Assembly (NCBI RefSeq): GCF_029784155.1
Contig: NC_073692.1
Location: 71,364,208 to 71,428,207 of the forward strand
Source of the DNA: Uranotaenia lowii
Taxonomy: Eukaryota > Arthropoda > Insecta > Diptera > Culicidae
Direction: 5' to 3'
Length of the DNA: 64,000 nt
Positions 22,201-33,543 of the stretch are shown in pieces. Below the pieces are notes generated by a model. It was given only the letters and a program-made list of their open reading frames with translations. It had not been told where the DNA came from and made no database searches. Made by a program: the position numbers and the translations under genes. How positions within the stretch are numbered: position 1 is the stretch's first letter; every line of letters starts with the position of its first letter.

Positions 22201-23633
22201 TTTTGTCATTTTTGTCATTTTTGTCATTTTTGTCATTTTTGTCATTTTTGTCATTTTTGTCATTTTTGTCATTTTTGTCATTTTTGTCATTTTTGTCATT
22301 TTTGTCATTTTTGTCATTTTTGTCATTTTTGTCATTTTTGTCATTTTTGTCATTTTTGTCATTTTTGTCATTTTTGTCATTTTTGTCATTTTTGTCATTT
22401 TTGTCATTTTTGTCATTTTTGTCATTTTTGTCATTTTTGTCATTTTTGTCATTTTTGTCATTTTTGTCATTTTTGTCATTTTTGTCATTTTTGTCATTTT
22501 TGTCATTTTTGTCATTTTTGTCATTTTTGTCATTTTTGTCATTTTTGTCATTTTTGTCATTTTTGTCATTTTTGTCATTTTTGTCATTTTTGTCATTTTT
22601 GTCATTTTTGTCATTTTTGTCATTTTTGTCATTTTTGTCATTTTTGCCATTTTTGTCATTTTTGTCATTTTTGTCATTTTTGTCATTTTTGTCATTTTTG
22701 TCATTTTTGTCATTTTTGTCATTTTTGTCATTTTTGTCATTTTTGTCATTTTTGTCATTTTTGTCATTTTTGTCATTTTTGTCATTTTTGTCATTTTTGT
22801 CATTTTTGTCATTTTTGTCATTTTTGTCATTTTTGTCATTTTTGTCATTTTTGTCATTTTTGTCATTTTTGTCATTTTTGTCATTTTTGTCATTTTTGTC
22901 ATTTTTGTCATTTTTGTCATTTTTGTCATTTTTGTCATTTTTGTCATTTTTGTCATTTTTGTCATTTTTGTCATTTTTGTCATTTTTGTCATTTTTGTCA
23001 TTTTTGTCATTTTTGTCATTTTTGTCATTTTTGTCATTTTTGTCATTTTTGTCATTTTTGTCATTTTTGTCATTTTTGTCGTTTTTGTCATTTTTGTCAT
23101 TTTTGTCATTTTTGTCATTTTTGTCATTTTTGTCATTTTTGTCATTTTTGTCATTTTTGTCATTTTTGTCATTTTTGTCATTTTTGTCATTTTTGTCATT
23201 TTTGTCATTTTTGTCATTTTTGTCATTTTTGTCATTTTTGTCATTTTTGTCATTTTTGTCATTTTTGTCATTTTTGTCATTTTTTTCATTTTTTTCATTT
23301 TTGTCATTTTTGTCATTTTTGTCATTTTTGTCATTTTTGTCATTTTTGTCATTTTTGCCATTTTTATCATTTTTGTCATTTTTGTCATTTTTGTCATTTT
23401 TGTCATTTTTGTCATTTTTGTCATTTTTGTCATTTTTGTCATTTTTGTCATTTTTGTCATTTTTGTCATTTTTGTCATTTTTGTCATTTTTGTCATTTTT
23501 GTCATTTTTGTCATTTTTGTCATTTTTGTCATTTTTGTCATTTTTGTCATTTTTGTCATTTTTGTAATTTTTGTCATTTTTGTAATTTTTGTCATGTTTG
23601 TCCATTTTCGTTATTTTGTACTTTTGTAATTTT
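16211..23633. repeat. 9-bp satellite array (TTTTTGTCA)n, 7.4 kb
   Basis: About 820 head-to-tail copies of TTTTTGTCA fill this stretch with few interruptions. Variant units (GTAATTTTT, GCCATTTTT, GACATTTTT, CATATTTGT) are scattered and often come in adjacent pairs or triplets. Units are more varied at both edges (16211-16330 and 23580-23633). A few units of 8 or 10 bp occur (near 16690, 19035, 20288, 20600, 20668, 20748, 20811 and 20825). Because 9 is a multiple of 3, three plus-strand frames (Cys-His-Phe, Val-Ile-Phe and Leu-Ser-Phe repeats) and two minus-strand frames (Met-Thr-Lys and Asn-Asp-Lys) stay open for kilobases. These are not genes. Confidence 0.97.
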
Positions 23634-25889
23634 TCTTAATTTATCTGAAAACAAGAAGAAAACCTTCTTTTGAAAAATGTTATAGCTATCGAAGGATAAT
23701 AAACAAGAAGATAATTTCTGTATTTTTTGTTCAGAAGGTTAAATAACTGGTGATCAATATGGAAATTGAACATTAAATCAAAACTTACATAATGAATATA
23801 TTACTAAGGTACAAATTTTACCAAAAAGAGGTTAAATGAAACTAATTTTAATTTTTGCATTCAGCGCTCTCAAGAATGTCAAAATCGGCTATGAATTCTT
23901 GTCACTTCGAACAAAATTTCATAGAGCAGAATAATTTACTGGAACAGACATTCCACAATGTGTACAGCATGAGTGATGACTACAAATTTATAAGAAAATG
24001 AATTTAAAATCCAGTTTTTCATGCTTCGAAGAGGGTTTAACTACTGTCATGGTTCTGAAAACATAATTTTGTGCATTTCAACCATGCTTCATTGATAAAA
24101 CAGTATTTGGACAAGAGGTTTTTTGAAAACGAAAACTTTTAATGATGTCCCGCCGAATAATATCTTATTCGAGTCCTCTTAACCAAAAAGTTTAACCGCA
24201 AAACGTTTGAAATTCAACAATTGTTGTTCTGCACCATAACTGACCACCATTTGGCAGGCCTGAACCGAGGATGGTTTCGCTTTAGTCCTACTGGGTACTA
24301 GGTATGGAAGCGAAAAAAAAACCACCACCCATCACAGAATCCCAACAACCAAGCACCATTAAAATCGATCCGCTTCACCGAGATATGGCTCTGCTCTGCG
24401 CTCTTTGGCTGCCGCGCACTGTTGAGGGTTCCCCGGGGTCTTCTTCATCCTCCCACCTTCCACTTCCGCCCTCAATTTTCCTCCCTGTTCCACCCTCGCT
24501 CCGTTGACGAGAGGCGTCGACAGGTGGGTGGCCTGATTGGGTGGGTTGTTTGTGGGGTGGCTGCCCTCCAGAGTGGGTGGGGTGGGTGTCAATGTGACTA
24601 CCGTTTGGCCGTACACATTCCCGGCTGAAGAACCGTGATGCGGTTAGCAGCCAGCTCACCAAACCATCAATCCAGAAGCGAGGCTGGAAATTGTACGACG
24701 AACGGCTGTAACTTTTTCCCCGGGATTGCGTGATTGCTCATTTCCACCAAAAATCTGCCCTGGATCCCGTCCGTGCTCGGTTTTTACATCATCCCCCCTT
24801 TCCCTGGGAACCTCTCCTTACTGGGGCATGGCAAGGGCGCACCGAAAGGGTTCCGGACCAAATGAAACATGAGAAGAGATAAAAAAAAGTCGGACCAAAC
24901 CTCCAACAACAAAGGCTGAAAATAACCGTAACAAGTTTCCACACACATAAAGCGAGAGGAGATGTTTCGAAAATTGGGAGCAGCACAGACATGTCCCGGG
25001 TTGTAGAGCCCCAGATAAATAAAACGAATTTTGGTTTGTTCGGTGCTGCTACTGCTACTCATGAAAGTAGAAGAAAAAAAAATGAATCCCAACCCGAGAA
25101 ACGCCGGTTCATTTTTCGTAGCTCATTCCGTTCGCGCCAAGAGTATATCTTTCAGTCGATCGATTTCCCAAAATTCTTATTGTTTGGTGAGATTTTTTTT
25201 TTGCCCCACTGCTTCACCGAGGGGAGGCTGGGAAGGCTACCAAAATCTGGGTTCGAAGAAGGGCCCCGGTTCGTTCAAGAAATGATTCTGGCAAGCAAGA
25301 AACGGAGAAAGCACTCGTCGACGTCTTCGTCCTACAAAAAACCAGCAGCAAGAACAACCACTACAATAGCAGCAGCAAAAAATACACGGTTGGCACAGTT
25401 GTGATGTTGAGGGCATACGAGGGAGATGGAATTCCGGGTAAAAATAACCTATGGCGAATGGATCCACCTTCGGAAGCTGGGTGATTTTCTTACACCGTTT
25501 TTAAAATAGCAAGTGGCGAAAATTTTTATGCCTAGTTCAAGCGGCATCGTTTATTGAAGGTCATTTACTTCTCTTGGTCCATAGGTACAGTAAGTCAACT
25601 CGATAACTTACGTGGAATTAAATCTGGGATCTTAGACCTTGACCATTTGCTTGTACGAAAGATCATATAAGAATACGAAAGACCTTTCAAGGCTCACCAC
25701 ACGCATAAGACCAGATCCGAAACCTGGAAAGCTTGAACCGATGAAGGTATTGCTTAAATCATCCACGGAACGGAAGTAACTCTTTTGGGTTGAAGTTGAT
25801 CTCTCTATACTTCCAATTTATCCGGTCTGAAATCTGCAAGACTGATAGTGTTACCTACCATTTACCATAAAAATTTACACAATATGATG
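23634..25889. other. non-coding, GC-richer island at 24300-25470
   Basis: After the array the sequence is AT-rich to about 24300. The next 1.1 kb is GC-richer with C-rich and G-rich strings and several overlapping frames of 60-137 codons on both strands, none with a domain. This resembles host promoter, UTR or conserved non-coding DNA. I see no start context plus splice donor that would support a gene. Confidence 0.4.
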
Positions 25890-26250
25890 GTTTTTTTTAA
25901 TGGTCCCGCGTCATTTCTCCGGCGCATGGGGCCGGTATGAAAACCTCCACTGTTGACGATTCGGAGCCAGCGTCCTCACTTGGTCCTAGTCAAGATTCTC
26001 GTCGACAGTTCGGATTTTGGTGGCAAGGCTTCGCCGCCACGAGTTTCTGGGTCTGCCTCTCCTTCGATGTCAATCTGAATTCCATTCAAGCGCCTCTCTG
26101 CAAATCTCGTTCTCATCTCTTCGCAGCATGTGCCCAATCCATCTCCACTTACGTTCCCGAATCTCGATTTCTAGTGTCCTTTGATGACACCGGCGATGAA
26201 GTTCCACGTTTGAGATTCAATTGGCTGGACACCAATCACGGATGATACTC
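25890..26250 (-). pseudogene. RTE-type non-LTR retrotransposon, 3' end
   Basis: Minus-strand readings, with frame changes, resemble the extreme C-terminus of RTE-like ORF2 proteins: a W-x-G-H-like stretch (EMDWAHAAKR), then REALEWN-like and RGRPRNSW-like blocks, and finally LAPNRQQWR with CAGEMTRDH near the end. The stop lies near 25895, as expected for a 3' end. Several frameshifts are present and no catalytic domain remains. Confidence 0.6.
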
Positions 26251-26272
26251 CGCAGGCAACGATTCAATAATA

Positions 26273-26432
26273 CACCCATAGAAGAGGTTGCATACACCAT
26301 ATGCCTATTTAGCAAAACTATGTGCCGGAAATGCGCTGAAAAGTGCCAAAGATGGCAAATGGACTCGAGCTCCCAACCAAAATGATGCATGACCAAAGCA
26401 AAACAAGAAAAACATTTTATGGGATTTATTTC
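26273..26432 (-). mobile_element. CACCC-ended element, copy 3 (partial)
   Basis: It starts CACCCATAGAAGAGGTTGCA, the same end as copy 2 (56615) and the reverse of the right end of copy 1. Similarity runs for about 160 bp through AAGAAAAACATTTTATGGGA and stops exactly where the copia LTR begins at 26433. TA precedes the start. It is more diverged than copies 1 and 2 and has small deletions. Confidence 0.75.
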
Positions 26433-26789
26433 TGTTGTAATATTGAAATAATGAACGTAAATTTGTATCGGAAAACTGATATCGTAATCATATTTATTTA
26501 CGAAAAGTGATGTTAAAAGGTCAGGTTACAATAGTGATTGATATTTATAATTGGATTATCCATCCGCCATATTGGCAACACTTCCCTATTGGTTTCCGTA
26601 GTGTTCAACTGGCAACAATTCCAGTGAACACTACGAATTCACTCTTCATCAATTGTTGAAACAATAGCGAATTGACGTTCTCACTTGAGACTCTCTGTTG
26701 TTGTTTATATTCGCCACGCGGCTCGTCAGTATAATCGCCGCGGTATAAACAGTCGGTCGTCGTCGGTTCGTCGCGAGTGAGTTTCAACA
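26433..26789 (-). repeat. copia 3' LTR
   Basis: 357 bp. On the minus strand it starts TGTTGAAACTC and ends TATTACAACA, so it has TG...CA ends and the short inverted TGTTG/CAACA usual for copia LTRs. The left border is set by the abrupt end of similarity to the CACCC family. No second copy was found in the window. A TATAAATATC string near 26549 may be promoter sequence. Confidence 0.8.
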
Positions 26790-26800
26790 CCTCCCCTCAA
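26790..26800 (-). promoter_or_regulatory. copia polypurine tract
   Basis: TTGAGGGGAGG on the minus strand directly precedes the LTR start TGTTGAAAC, and follows the end of the polyprotein (LLNVRIEG). Confidence 0.8.
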
Positions 26801-27515
26801 TTCGCACGTTCAATAACTCGAACAGCTTTCGATGCTGTGTCTGGGGAAGCCCCTTGGTGAATGCATCGGCAGGTTGGTCCTCCGAACGGATGTGTTTGGT
26901 GTGGACCTTCCGAAGCTTAACCAGCTCTCGAATGAACATGTATTTCAGGTCCAAATGTTTCATCCGTTGATGACTCCTAGGTTATTCTGTGAATTGAATA
27001 CAAGGGATGTTGTCTTCCATGATTAGAAAAGAATCGGTGTTATCCACACCTAGCTCGCCAAGGAGGTTTGTTAACCACATTCCTTCCTTGGTTGTCATAC
27101 AGAGTGAAACAAGTTCAGCTTCTGTAGATGACAGACTGACCGTATGTTGACGTTTCGTTGACCACGAAACCAGATTACCAAATACCTTGAAGGTATGACC
27201 AGAAATAGACTTTCTGTCATCGACATCGTTTGCGAAGTCGGCATCGGCATATCCCATTAAAGCAGGCTTCTCTACCCCCTTGGTGTAGATCAGCCTTGTC
27301 TCCGTCGTACCACGCAGATATCATAGAATCCGCTTTAGTCTCGCCCAATGCGCATCGGAAGGCGTCGCTTGAAACTTGCTGAGTGCGCTGACCGCGGCAC
27401 AAATGTCCGGCCTCGTTGAAAGAGCCAGATACTGCAAACAACCTAGCAGTTCCTTGAATGGATGATTGGTTGTTTCACCATCCTTCGTTTTCGTCCACTG
27501 CACATTCGGATCCAT
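26800..27515 (-). pseudogene. copia RNase H and connecting region
   Basis: The reading 27515-27321 gives ELLGCLQYLALSTRPDICAA, the conserved copia block after RT. A frameshift follows near 27320, and 27257-26982 reads GYADADFANDVDDRKSISG and STEAELVSL, the RNase H core with its acidic residues. A stop near 26985 interrupts; beyond it come RMKHLDLKYMFIREL and EDQPADAFTKGLP, the usual copia C-terminus. Most catalytic residues are visible, but the chain is broken. Confidence 0.88.
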
Positions 27516-28320
27516 TGCGCATTGTTGTACCTATGGGATTACTGTCAAACATGCCAAAACGTTTAAGTATTCTCTCTGTGTAACCCACCTGAGAAATTTC
27601 AATTGTTTGTTTTTGATAATCTCTTGAAAAATCCATTCCCAAGAAATGTTTAACTTCTTTAAGATCTTTTATTTGGAATAACCTTCCAAGTTTGGTCTTA
27701 ATCCAGACCAGGTTAGCCACTTTTTTGCTAACGATAAGAATATCATCAACATAGAGAACTAGGGTTAGCTCTCTAGCCCGAGATTGATAGACGCAACAGT
27801 CATTTTTCAGCGGAATGAAACCAAGTTTCTTTACAACTTCGTCGAATCGTTGGTTCCACGATCTGATAGCTTGTTTTAAGCCATACAAGCTTTTCTGCAG
27901 TCTGACGAGTTGTGAGTTGCCCATTTCGTCGTTCGGAAGTCTTATATATATCTCTTCTGCCAATTGACCATTGAGGAAGCTGTTTTTACGTCCATCTGGT
28001 GAATGGTTGAACCAGACTGGTTAGCTAAGGACAAAATTGTACGAACGCTCTCCATTTTGACAACGGGAGCAAACGTTTCATCGTAGTCATAACCAGGTCG
28101 CCGTGAGCAACCTTTCGCTACTAATCTTGCTTTGTATCTTCCGTCTTCTTTAATTGGAAATACCCATTTCGATGAGATCGATTTTCGTTCGTTGGGTAAG
28201 CTCTCGACCTTCTTCCAGGTCTTATTTTCGTTCAGGGCTTTTAATTCTTCGCTGATGGCAATTTTCCACTTTCGCCAGTCATCCCTCGTCTTCAACTGGT
28301 CAACATTTTGTTACGGGGCG
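27475..28320 (-). pseudogene. copia reverse transcriptase
   Basis: The N-terminal part (28295-27942) holds WVFPIKEDGRYKARLVAKG, FAPVVKMESVRTILSLA and IHQMDVKTA. A small frame change near 27955 leads to the part at 27963-27475, with EEIYIRLPN, SLYGLKQAIRSWNQRFD and the catalytic LVLYVDDILIV. The RT aspartates are therefore present, but the frame change and a break upstream prevent a single product. Confidence 0.9.
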
Positions 28321-28372
28321 CCATTGGACTTTCCTGGCTGGCTTTCTATCCAGTGTCCAATTTCCGGCTAGT
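28315..28372 (-). repeat. copia segment shared with 49173-49234
   Basis: About 58 bp in the integrase-RT linker (reading LAGNWTLDRKPARKVQW) recurs near 49.2 kb with a 5-bp difference in length and a few substitutions. Confidence 0.7.
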
Positions 28373-28540
28373 TTAGCCGTCAGTGAGTCAAGAGCTTGTG
28401 CGCTATCATAATCAGATTCATCAACGTTACCCACGGGATGTTCTTGAATTGATTCTTCATCGTCAACCACGATGACTTCGGGTTCGTCTTCAACATTCTC
28501 ATTACCCACGAGATGCTCATCTTCGTTTCCCACGAAGTTC

Positions 28541-29232
28541 TCAGACGCTTCTGAACTTGAATTCTATAACTGGCGTATTTTGGCTTGCTGGTTGCGAAAT
28601 TGTAGAATGAAGAAGATCATTTCGACGATCCAGCAATTCTTGCTCATCAAAGACTACGCTACGATGTATCTTTACTGTACGTGAGGACTTGTTGCATAAC
28701 CTGTAGCTGTTGTTTGCGTAACCCGCAAAGATAAGTTTCTTTGTCTTTAGATCCAATTTTTGCCTCTTCTCTTTAGGTACTAGAGCATACGCATTGCAGC
28801 CAAAAATGTGTACATTGCTCAAGTCAGGCTTCTTGCCATACCACATTTCGAATGGCGTCTTGTTATCCACAAGAGCTCTTGTGGGCGATCGATTTGTGAG
28901 ATAAGCTGCGCAGAACACAGCTTCTCCCCATAATGATTTCGGAAGATCGCATTCGTAGAGCATTGTTCGTACTTTCTCCATCAACGTTCTGTTGATTCTT
29001 TCGCTCACGCCATTCTGTTGAGGAGTATGTGGTACCGTTAGAACTAATTGGACGCCTTTTGCCTTGCAAAATTCTAGAAAATCTCGTTCAACGTACTCAC
29101 GGCCGTTATCGCATCTAAGTTTAGCCAACTTTCGATTAAAATGCGCTGTTGCCATCGCTTTGAACTCTTTTAACTTCTCAAAAACCTCGCTCTTGCGTTT
29201 CATTAGGTAGATAATGGTAAAATGTGAATAGC
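28541..29232 (-). pseudogene. copia integrase, partial
   Basis: The frame 29203-28541 extends upstream to about 29232 without a stop and reads GDCCYSHFTIIYLMKRKSE, LRCDNGREYV and HTPQQNGVSERINRTL. These are the core-domain blocks with the first Asp region, second Asp and Glu of the D-D-E triad. YSHFT is normally preceded by DD; here it is DCC, so the first Asp context is altered. The zinc-binding N-terminus and everything 5' are missing. Downstream FGCNAYALVPKEKRQKLD is the usual region after the core. Confidence 0.9.
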
Positions 29233-31160
29233 AACAATCACCTAAATGTTGTGCGAAGCCAGATTTCCCTTTCGCCTGTAGGGAATACTTTTTCTTCCTT
29301 TGCTGGCAAGGAGTGGTGTTGAAAATTATTCAATTTTTCAACATGTTTCAAAATATACCTACCTACGTACTTCACCGAGAAAAATATTTTCTCAACGACG
29401 GCGACGGGGCTGCCAGGGGAGTTAATACCGAACATTCAACGTCCTCTGCCTGTTCTCGAAAAAATATTTCGATCCGGATTCCGGCTCTTCCTACTGGATG
29501 CGATCAATTTATTTTGCACTATGCCTGCTGTTTTTTGGCCTTGCCTCAAGCGATCAAATAAAATGTTGACCGGAACACAACTGTATCCACGTCGGAAGAT
29601 TGCTCTGGGATGGACGCCCCGGGAATGTTCAACAGGATTACCGTACCGGCACACAGATCAGCTGTCCTTGTAGACAAGTGAGTCCTCGACCTAGTCTATG
29701 GTTGGTATTTACGGTATTTACCTTTTTCCGCGCTCGAAAATTGCGACCGACCGAACAAATTACGTCAGAAAAAACTGGCAAAACAGACGCGGTTTGAGCA
29801 CAGAATAGTATAGTGCTAAAAGTTTGAGTCCATGCTACTGGAAATGCTGAAATTTGTAGCAAGTTGGTATTTGTTACTCAAATTAAGCTAAATTTTGGAA
29901 AAGATAGAAATGTGCTAACTCAATAGTAATCTATTATCTAAAACAAATTCATAAAACAGCTTATAATATCAACCTCCATGCATTTAAAATTATCATTTAT
30001 TATCAACAGGGGCTTTCTAGAACTCTCACAAGAAAAATGGACTTTTTTCACAAAAACTCATTGCGCAGAACAGAAATTAGTTCAATAGATCTCAAATTTG
30101 GCAGAAATACTTGAAAATGCATGAGGAACAATCCATATGAGTCCGGCTGTGATCTGCGAAAAAATCCGAAAAGTGAACTAGTCTAATGTAGAACCAAGTT
30201 TAATATGAGAAGGTATTAAAATACGAAATATGTTTCTATGAATGTTACACACCCTTCTGCCTTGCAGTGTGGAAGGGGATATGATAGGGTTTTTGATTAC
30301 GAATTAATGGGTTCCCTACCTCTTTCCAGCAGTTGCTGATCGAAATATGCTTTTGTGCACTTATACCCCTTTGGCTCCAAGGGCCTCATATTATATGAGA
30401 GAAGTTGTTTGCGTACGAGAAATTTGAAACCCTCACTTTAAACTCGAAAACTTATCAGAAAAATCGAGCGTTGTGACGTTATTTAGAAACTAAAAATGTT
30501 CGTGAGCCCTTCCTGCATTAAAAGGTGAAAGGGTGTCCTCCTACATACCAGTAAAAAATACATTTTGGCATAGTATTGGCTAATTGTCCTTTTTTTCTGG
30601 GTGACTCTGGTAACCCTATTTAAAAATCCAAAAATGAGAAATTGTAGAGCTCCTCAATATTGGAAGTCAAAAAATTTCATGTATCTAGCTTTAACCGTTC
30701 CTGAGATGTCGCTTCGAGAAAATACAGTTCGGGTCATATAGACCCTAACCGCAAAGAAAGATTAAAATATGTTTTACTCAAAATTTCTGATTTTTTTCAA
30801 TATCACTTCAGAACGTGGACCGTTCGTCTCAAGATTCGTTAACAGAATAACCTCCAATCGGCAATCTCTTTTTTCATCGTTCACTTTCGTTGAGTTCCTC
30901 TGGTTTCATCGACAGTGGTCATTATTTTGTGAACTGTATGCATTCAAATCGATATTGTATTGGAATGGAAATCCATACTTGGTAATCCATGCTATCCATA
31001 TTTCCTTTTTCCTATTTTCACAAGACTTAAGTTGACCATTTCATACAAAAACTTTGATCCAGTCGAACTTCCGTTGCCGATTCGCACAAATGTTTGCCAA
31101 TTTATGGGTCTCTTTGCACCCAGTGGCAAGATGAGAATCGAATCCATACTTCAATAAACC
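29233..31160. other. intergenic, unassigned repeats
   Basis: 29240-29860 is GC-richer and open on both strands in short frames, with no domain; it could be a leader or UTR of another element. 30354-30389 matches 60321-60354 in inverse orientation. 30400-31160 is AT-rich, with an 88-codon frame that has no domain. Confidence 0.4.
30354..30389. repeat. dispersed repeat, partner at 60321-60354
   Basis: Contains ATACCCCTTTGGCTCCAAGG, which recurs in reverse complement near 60330. Flanking similarity fades within a few bases, so this is a short fragment of a dispersed family. Confidence 0.55.
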
Positions 31161-33179
31161 TGTATTTATCGTCAATTGACGATAATCGCGAAACCACCAA
31201 AGTCGTAAAATAATATTTCCTTACATGTATAGTCCTTGAAAACTTGAAACCAGCAAACGCAATACTTTTTCTTCTCCAATCCCCAAAAAAGTGTAGCTCG
31301 CACCGAAAACCTCAAACATTGCTCCCTTGCACTGCTCCCACGCCTCCTCCCGCCAGCCATCCGAACTCCCTCTATTGACTGGGAGCAAGAGTATGTCGGT
31401 CGAGCAAAGGATAGCTTGGAAGGTACCCATTCATCGATCGTTTTATTCCGGGCATGATTTTCAGCCGGAGCGCGCGGCGGTCGTGGTTCGTAAAATATCA
31501 TGCCGCCGCTCGCCCGTGTGGATGTCCTGTACTTATGTGGGTGTATGGGTGCAAGAAGTGGGTGGGTGGCAAAAGGTGGCACAGCATCCCTGAGCCCGAA
31601 CCCGAGCGAATGGAAGTAGTACGACGTGACATTGTACGGGATCTTTTTTTTTTGTAGCTTTTTGCTCCCGGTTTATTAAAGTTGCCATTGTGGTAGTACT
31701 AGTAGTAGGAGTAGTAGTATATTGGGTGTAGTAATCAGTAGGTTTTGCCAGGGCGAGGTTCGCTCATTTTGCGGCACCATTGTAGGGACAAAGGATCGCC
31801 TGCCTTCGCGTCTCGAGGGAAGTCATCATCGGCTCGTCATCATCGAAAGACCACCACTACCATTATAGATTGTAATCATCTTCGCCATCATGGCAGCATC
31901 ATCATTTTTTAGCAGGCTGCTGGATGCTGGAAACCCTATGACGAGAGGGATTTGGGCAGTTTTTCCGTACGTGGTGCAAATGTTGTGCGCACGGCACCAA
32001 CACATGGGCAAAGATTTGGCAAGGCCTCGCACCAAAACTAAGGCAGAGGATTACAGGGCACCAACCAGCCGTTCGTTCGTTGCACCCCAAACTTCTTTGA
32101 AGCAGCAGCAACCAGAGTCAGCAGATGATGATGACTATGAGCCCTGGACCAAAAAGTCCCGGGTTGATTCAGCGATGTTGGTTTTGTTGGGCTGCCGGAT
32201 TGTCGTTGAGTTGCGAAGTAAGGGTAGGATCGATGCATGCACAATTTACCCCTTGAATTATGTATTCCGGAGAGTCGGGTTTTTTGCCGAGGGTTCGCAC
32301 AAATACTTCTGCCGGATGGGTTTTCATGATGGGAATTTCTGACGGAGGGTGAGTCGTCGTTATGTACATTCGGTATGTGAATGGGAAACGGTAGCATCTG
32401 TTAGCATCATCTTTCTGCCGGGAGATAGGTGAGAAGGGGGTGGAAATCAAATATGTACAGAACCGGAATCCTGTTAGATTGGAAAGGGATGGCGTCCGAT
32501 GCGCAGCATCCAATTCGAGCTCCCTTGATGGTGTTGGTGTGTTCGAGATGAAGTAAGTGGATCTCCGGGGCTCGATGGTTGTTGGATCTGGGCCGAGAAG
32601 CATCGGGAATGTTGCACGGGGGATCAAGGCTCCAAACATGGCACCCGATCTGGGGCTTGTGGGTGTGAGCGAGATAGGGTAAAGATATGAAAGCGCGGGC
32701 ATCCCTGGGACACTCACACAACCGAAGCCTGGTACCAGACGCAGCTTCCATCTATCGTTAAGGAGGACAGGGGTTCGCCGTACCGACGTCGATTCATAGT
32801 AGACTTTTAGGCGTCAACTAGAAAGCTTGATGCTTTCGCGGTGCCAAACTACCAGGCGGCAACAGAGTCCTGATATCTGTGAGACCAGGGAGTGAATCCA
32901 GAGTAGAAAGCCACTGGCCCCATTAAAATAGCGTTCCGACTAACGATCATCGAGCGAGCGCCGGGACTTGGGTAAGTTGTTCAACAGCTTTGTATTGCCC
33001 TACGCTTGACGGGCTCCACAGTCGAAGATGGAGGACCAAAGTCCACGTTACCAGAAGGAGCAAGAGCCCGGCCAATCCGGAGGTGGGCAGCAAAAAGTGC
33101 CCTAGCCCAGGTTCCACGCTAGTGCAACTCTGACTGTTGCTCGAGATTGACTAAGCCCTGGTCCGCACCAGGCCACTAA
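31161..33179. other. GC-richer host DNA, possible regulatory region
   Basis: About 2 kb with higher GC, short trinucleotide runs (GTAGTAGTA near 31695) and many overlapping frames of 60-180 codons on both strands (longest minus 32169-32717). The residues are proline/serine-rich without domain pattern, so I take them as chance frames. The position just upstream of a possible 5' UTR suggests promoter or non-coding exon sequence; this is inference. Confidence 0.35.
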
Positions 33180-33454
33180 ACGACTGTTTCCTGTTGAATA
33201 GTTTGGAATCGGTATCCCAGCACCATTAAACGCCTGAATCGCTGCAACACACCCCAGCTCGAAGTGTGTGCATCTCAAAGTGCTTTAAGAACAAAGAACT
33301 TCCGCTTAAGTGACGCCGTGAAAATCCTCAAAAAGTGACCACCAAAGTGAACCCATCAGTGTCAATCAGAAGTGCATATACAGTTCGGAAAACCCGTCCG
33401 AGAAAAAAATCATCAAGCAAGATTCCACCCGTAGCAAACGCGAGTTGGCACAAA

Positions 33455-33543
33455 ATGGCGGCCAATTATCGATCCGTGGCAACCGGAGCAGCACCAGAAA
33501 AAACGAATCCAACACAAAAACCTCCCGAATCGTGCTACTATTT
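33455..33543 (+). CDS. candidate first coding exon of an unknown host gene
   Basis: ATG at 33455 sits in a good insect start context (CACAAAATGG). I see no other ATG in the roughly 270 bp upstream, which reads like an insect 5' UTR with repeated AAGTG strings. The frame gives MAANYRSVATGAAPEKTN and continues for 29 codons to ESCYY. It then meets a strong splice-donor match, TTT|GTGAGTAAC at 33544, leaving two bases of the next codon. Without splicing the frame stops three bases later. The protein was not recognised. Downstream exons were not found in the window, so the first intron may be long. A second donor-like site (GAGTGAGTACC) lies near 33626. Confidence 0.3.

Larger units (their letters stand above)
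26433..29232 (-). mobile_element. Ty1/copia retrotransposon, 5'-truncated
   Basis: On the minus strand the order is integrase, RT, RNase H, polypurine tract, 3' LTR, the copia order (integrase before RT). Gag, protease, the N-terminal part of integrase and the 5' LTR are missing; recognisable sequence starts at about 29232. The coding region is broken by at least three frame changes. The 3' LTR lies against copy 3 of the CACCC family. A matching target duplication on the right was not found, because the 5' end is lost. Confidence 0.9.

Noticed and set aside
16211..23633. CRISPR array or bacterial repeat
   Set aside because: The 9-bp units are contiguous with no spacers, and the context is eukaryotic.
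16156..23673. A 2505-residue Cys-His-Phe / Val-Ile-Phe / Leu-Ser-Phe protein and related giant frames on both strands
   Set aside because: They are readings of a 9-bp tandem repeat. Five of six frames are open for the same reason, and the reading changes wherever a unit has 8 or 10 bp.
26832..27026. Plus-strand 64-codon frame
   Set aside because: It is the antisense shadow of the copia RNase H C-terminus.
32169..32717. 182-codon minus-strand frame as a gene
   Set aside because: Overlaps open frames on the other strand, has no domain, and is proline/serine-rich as chance frames in GC-richer DNA often are.
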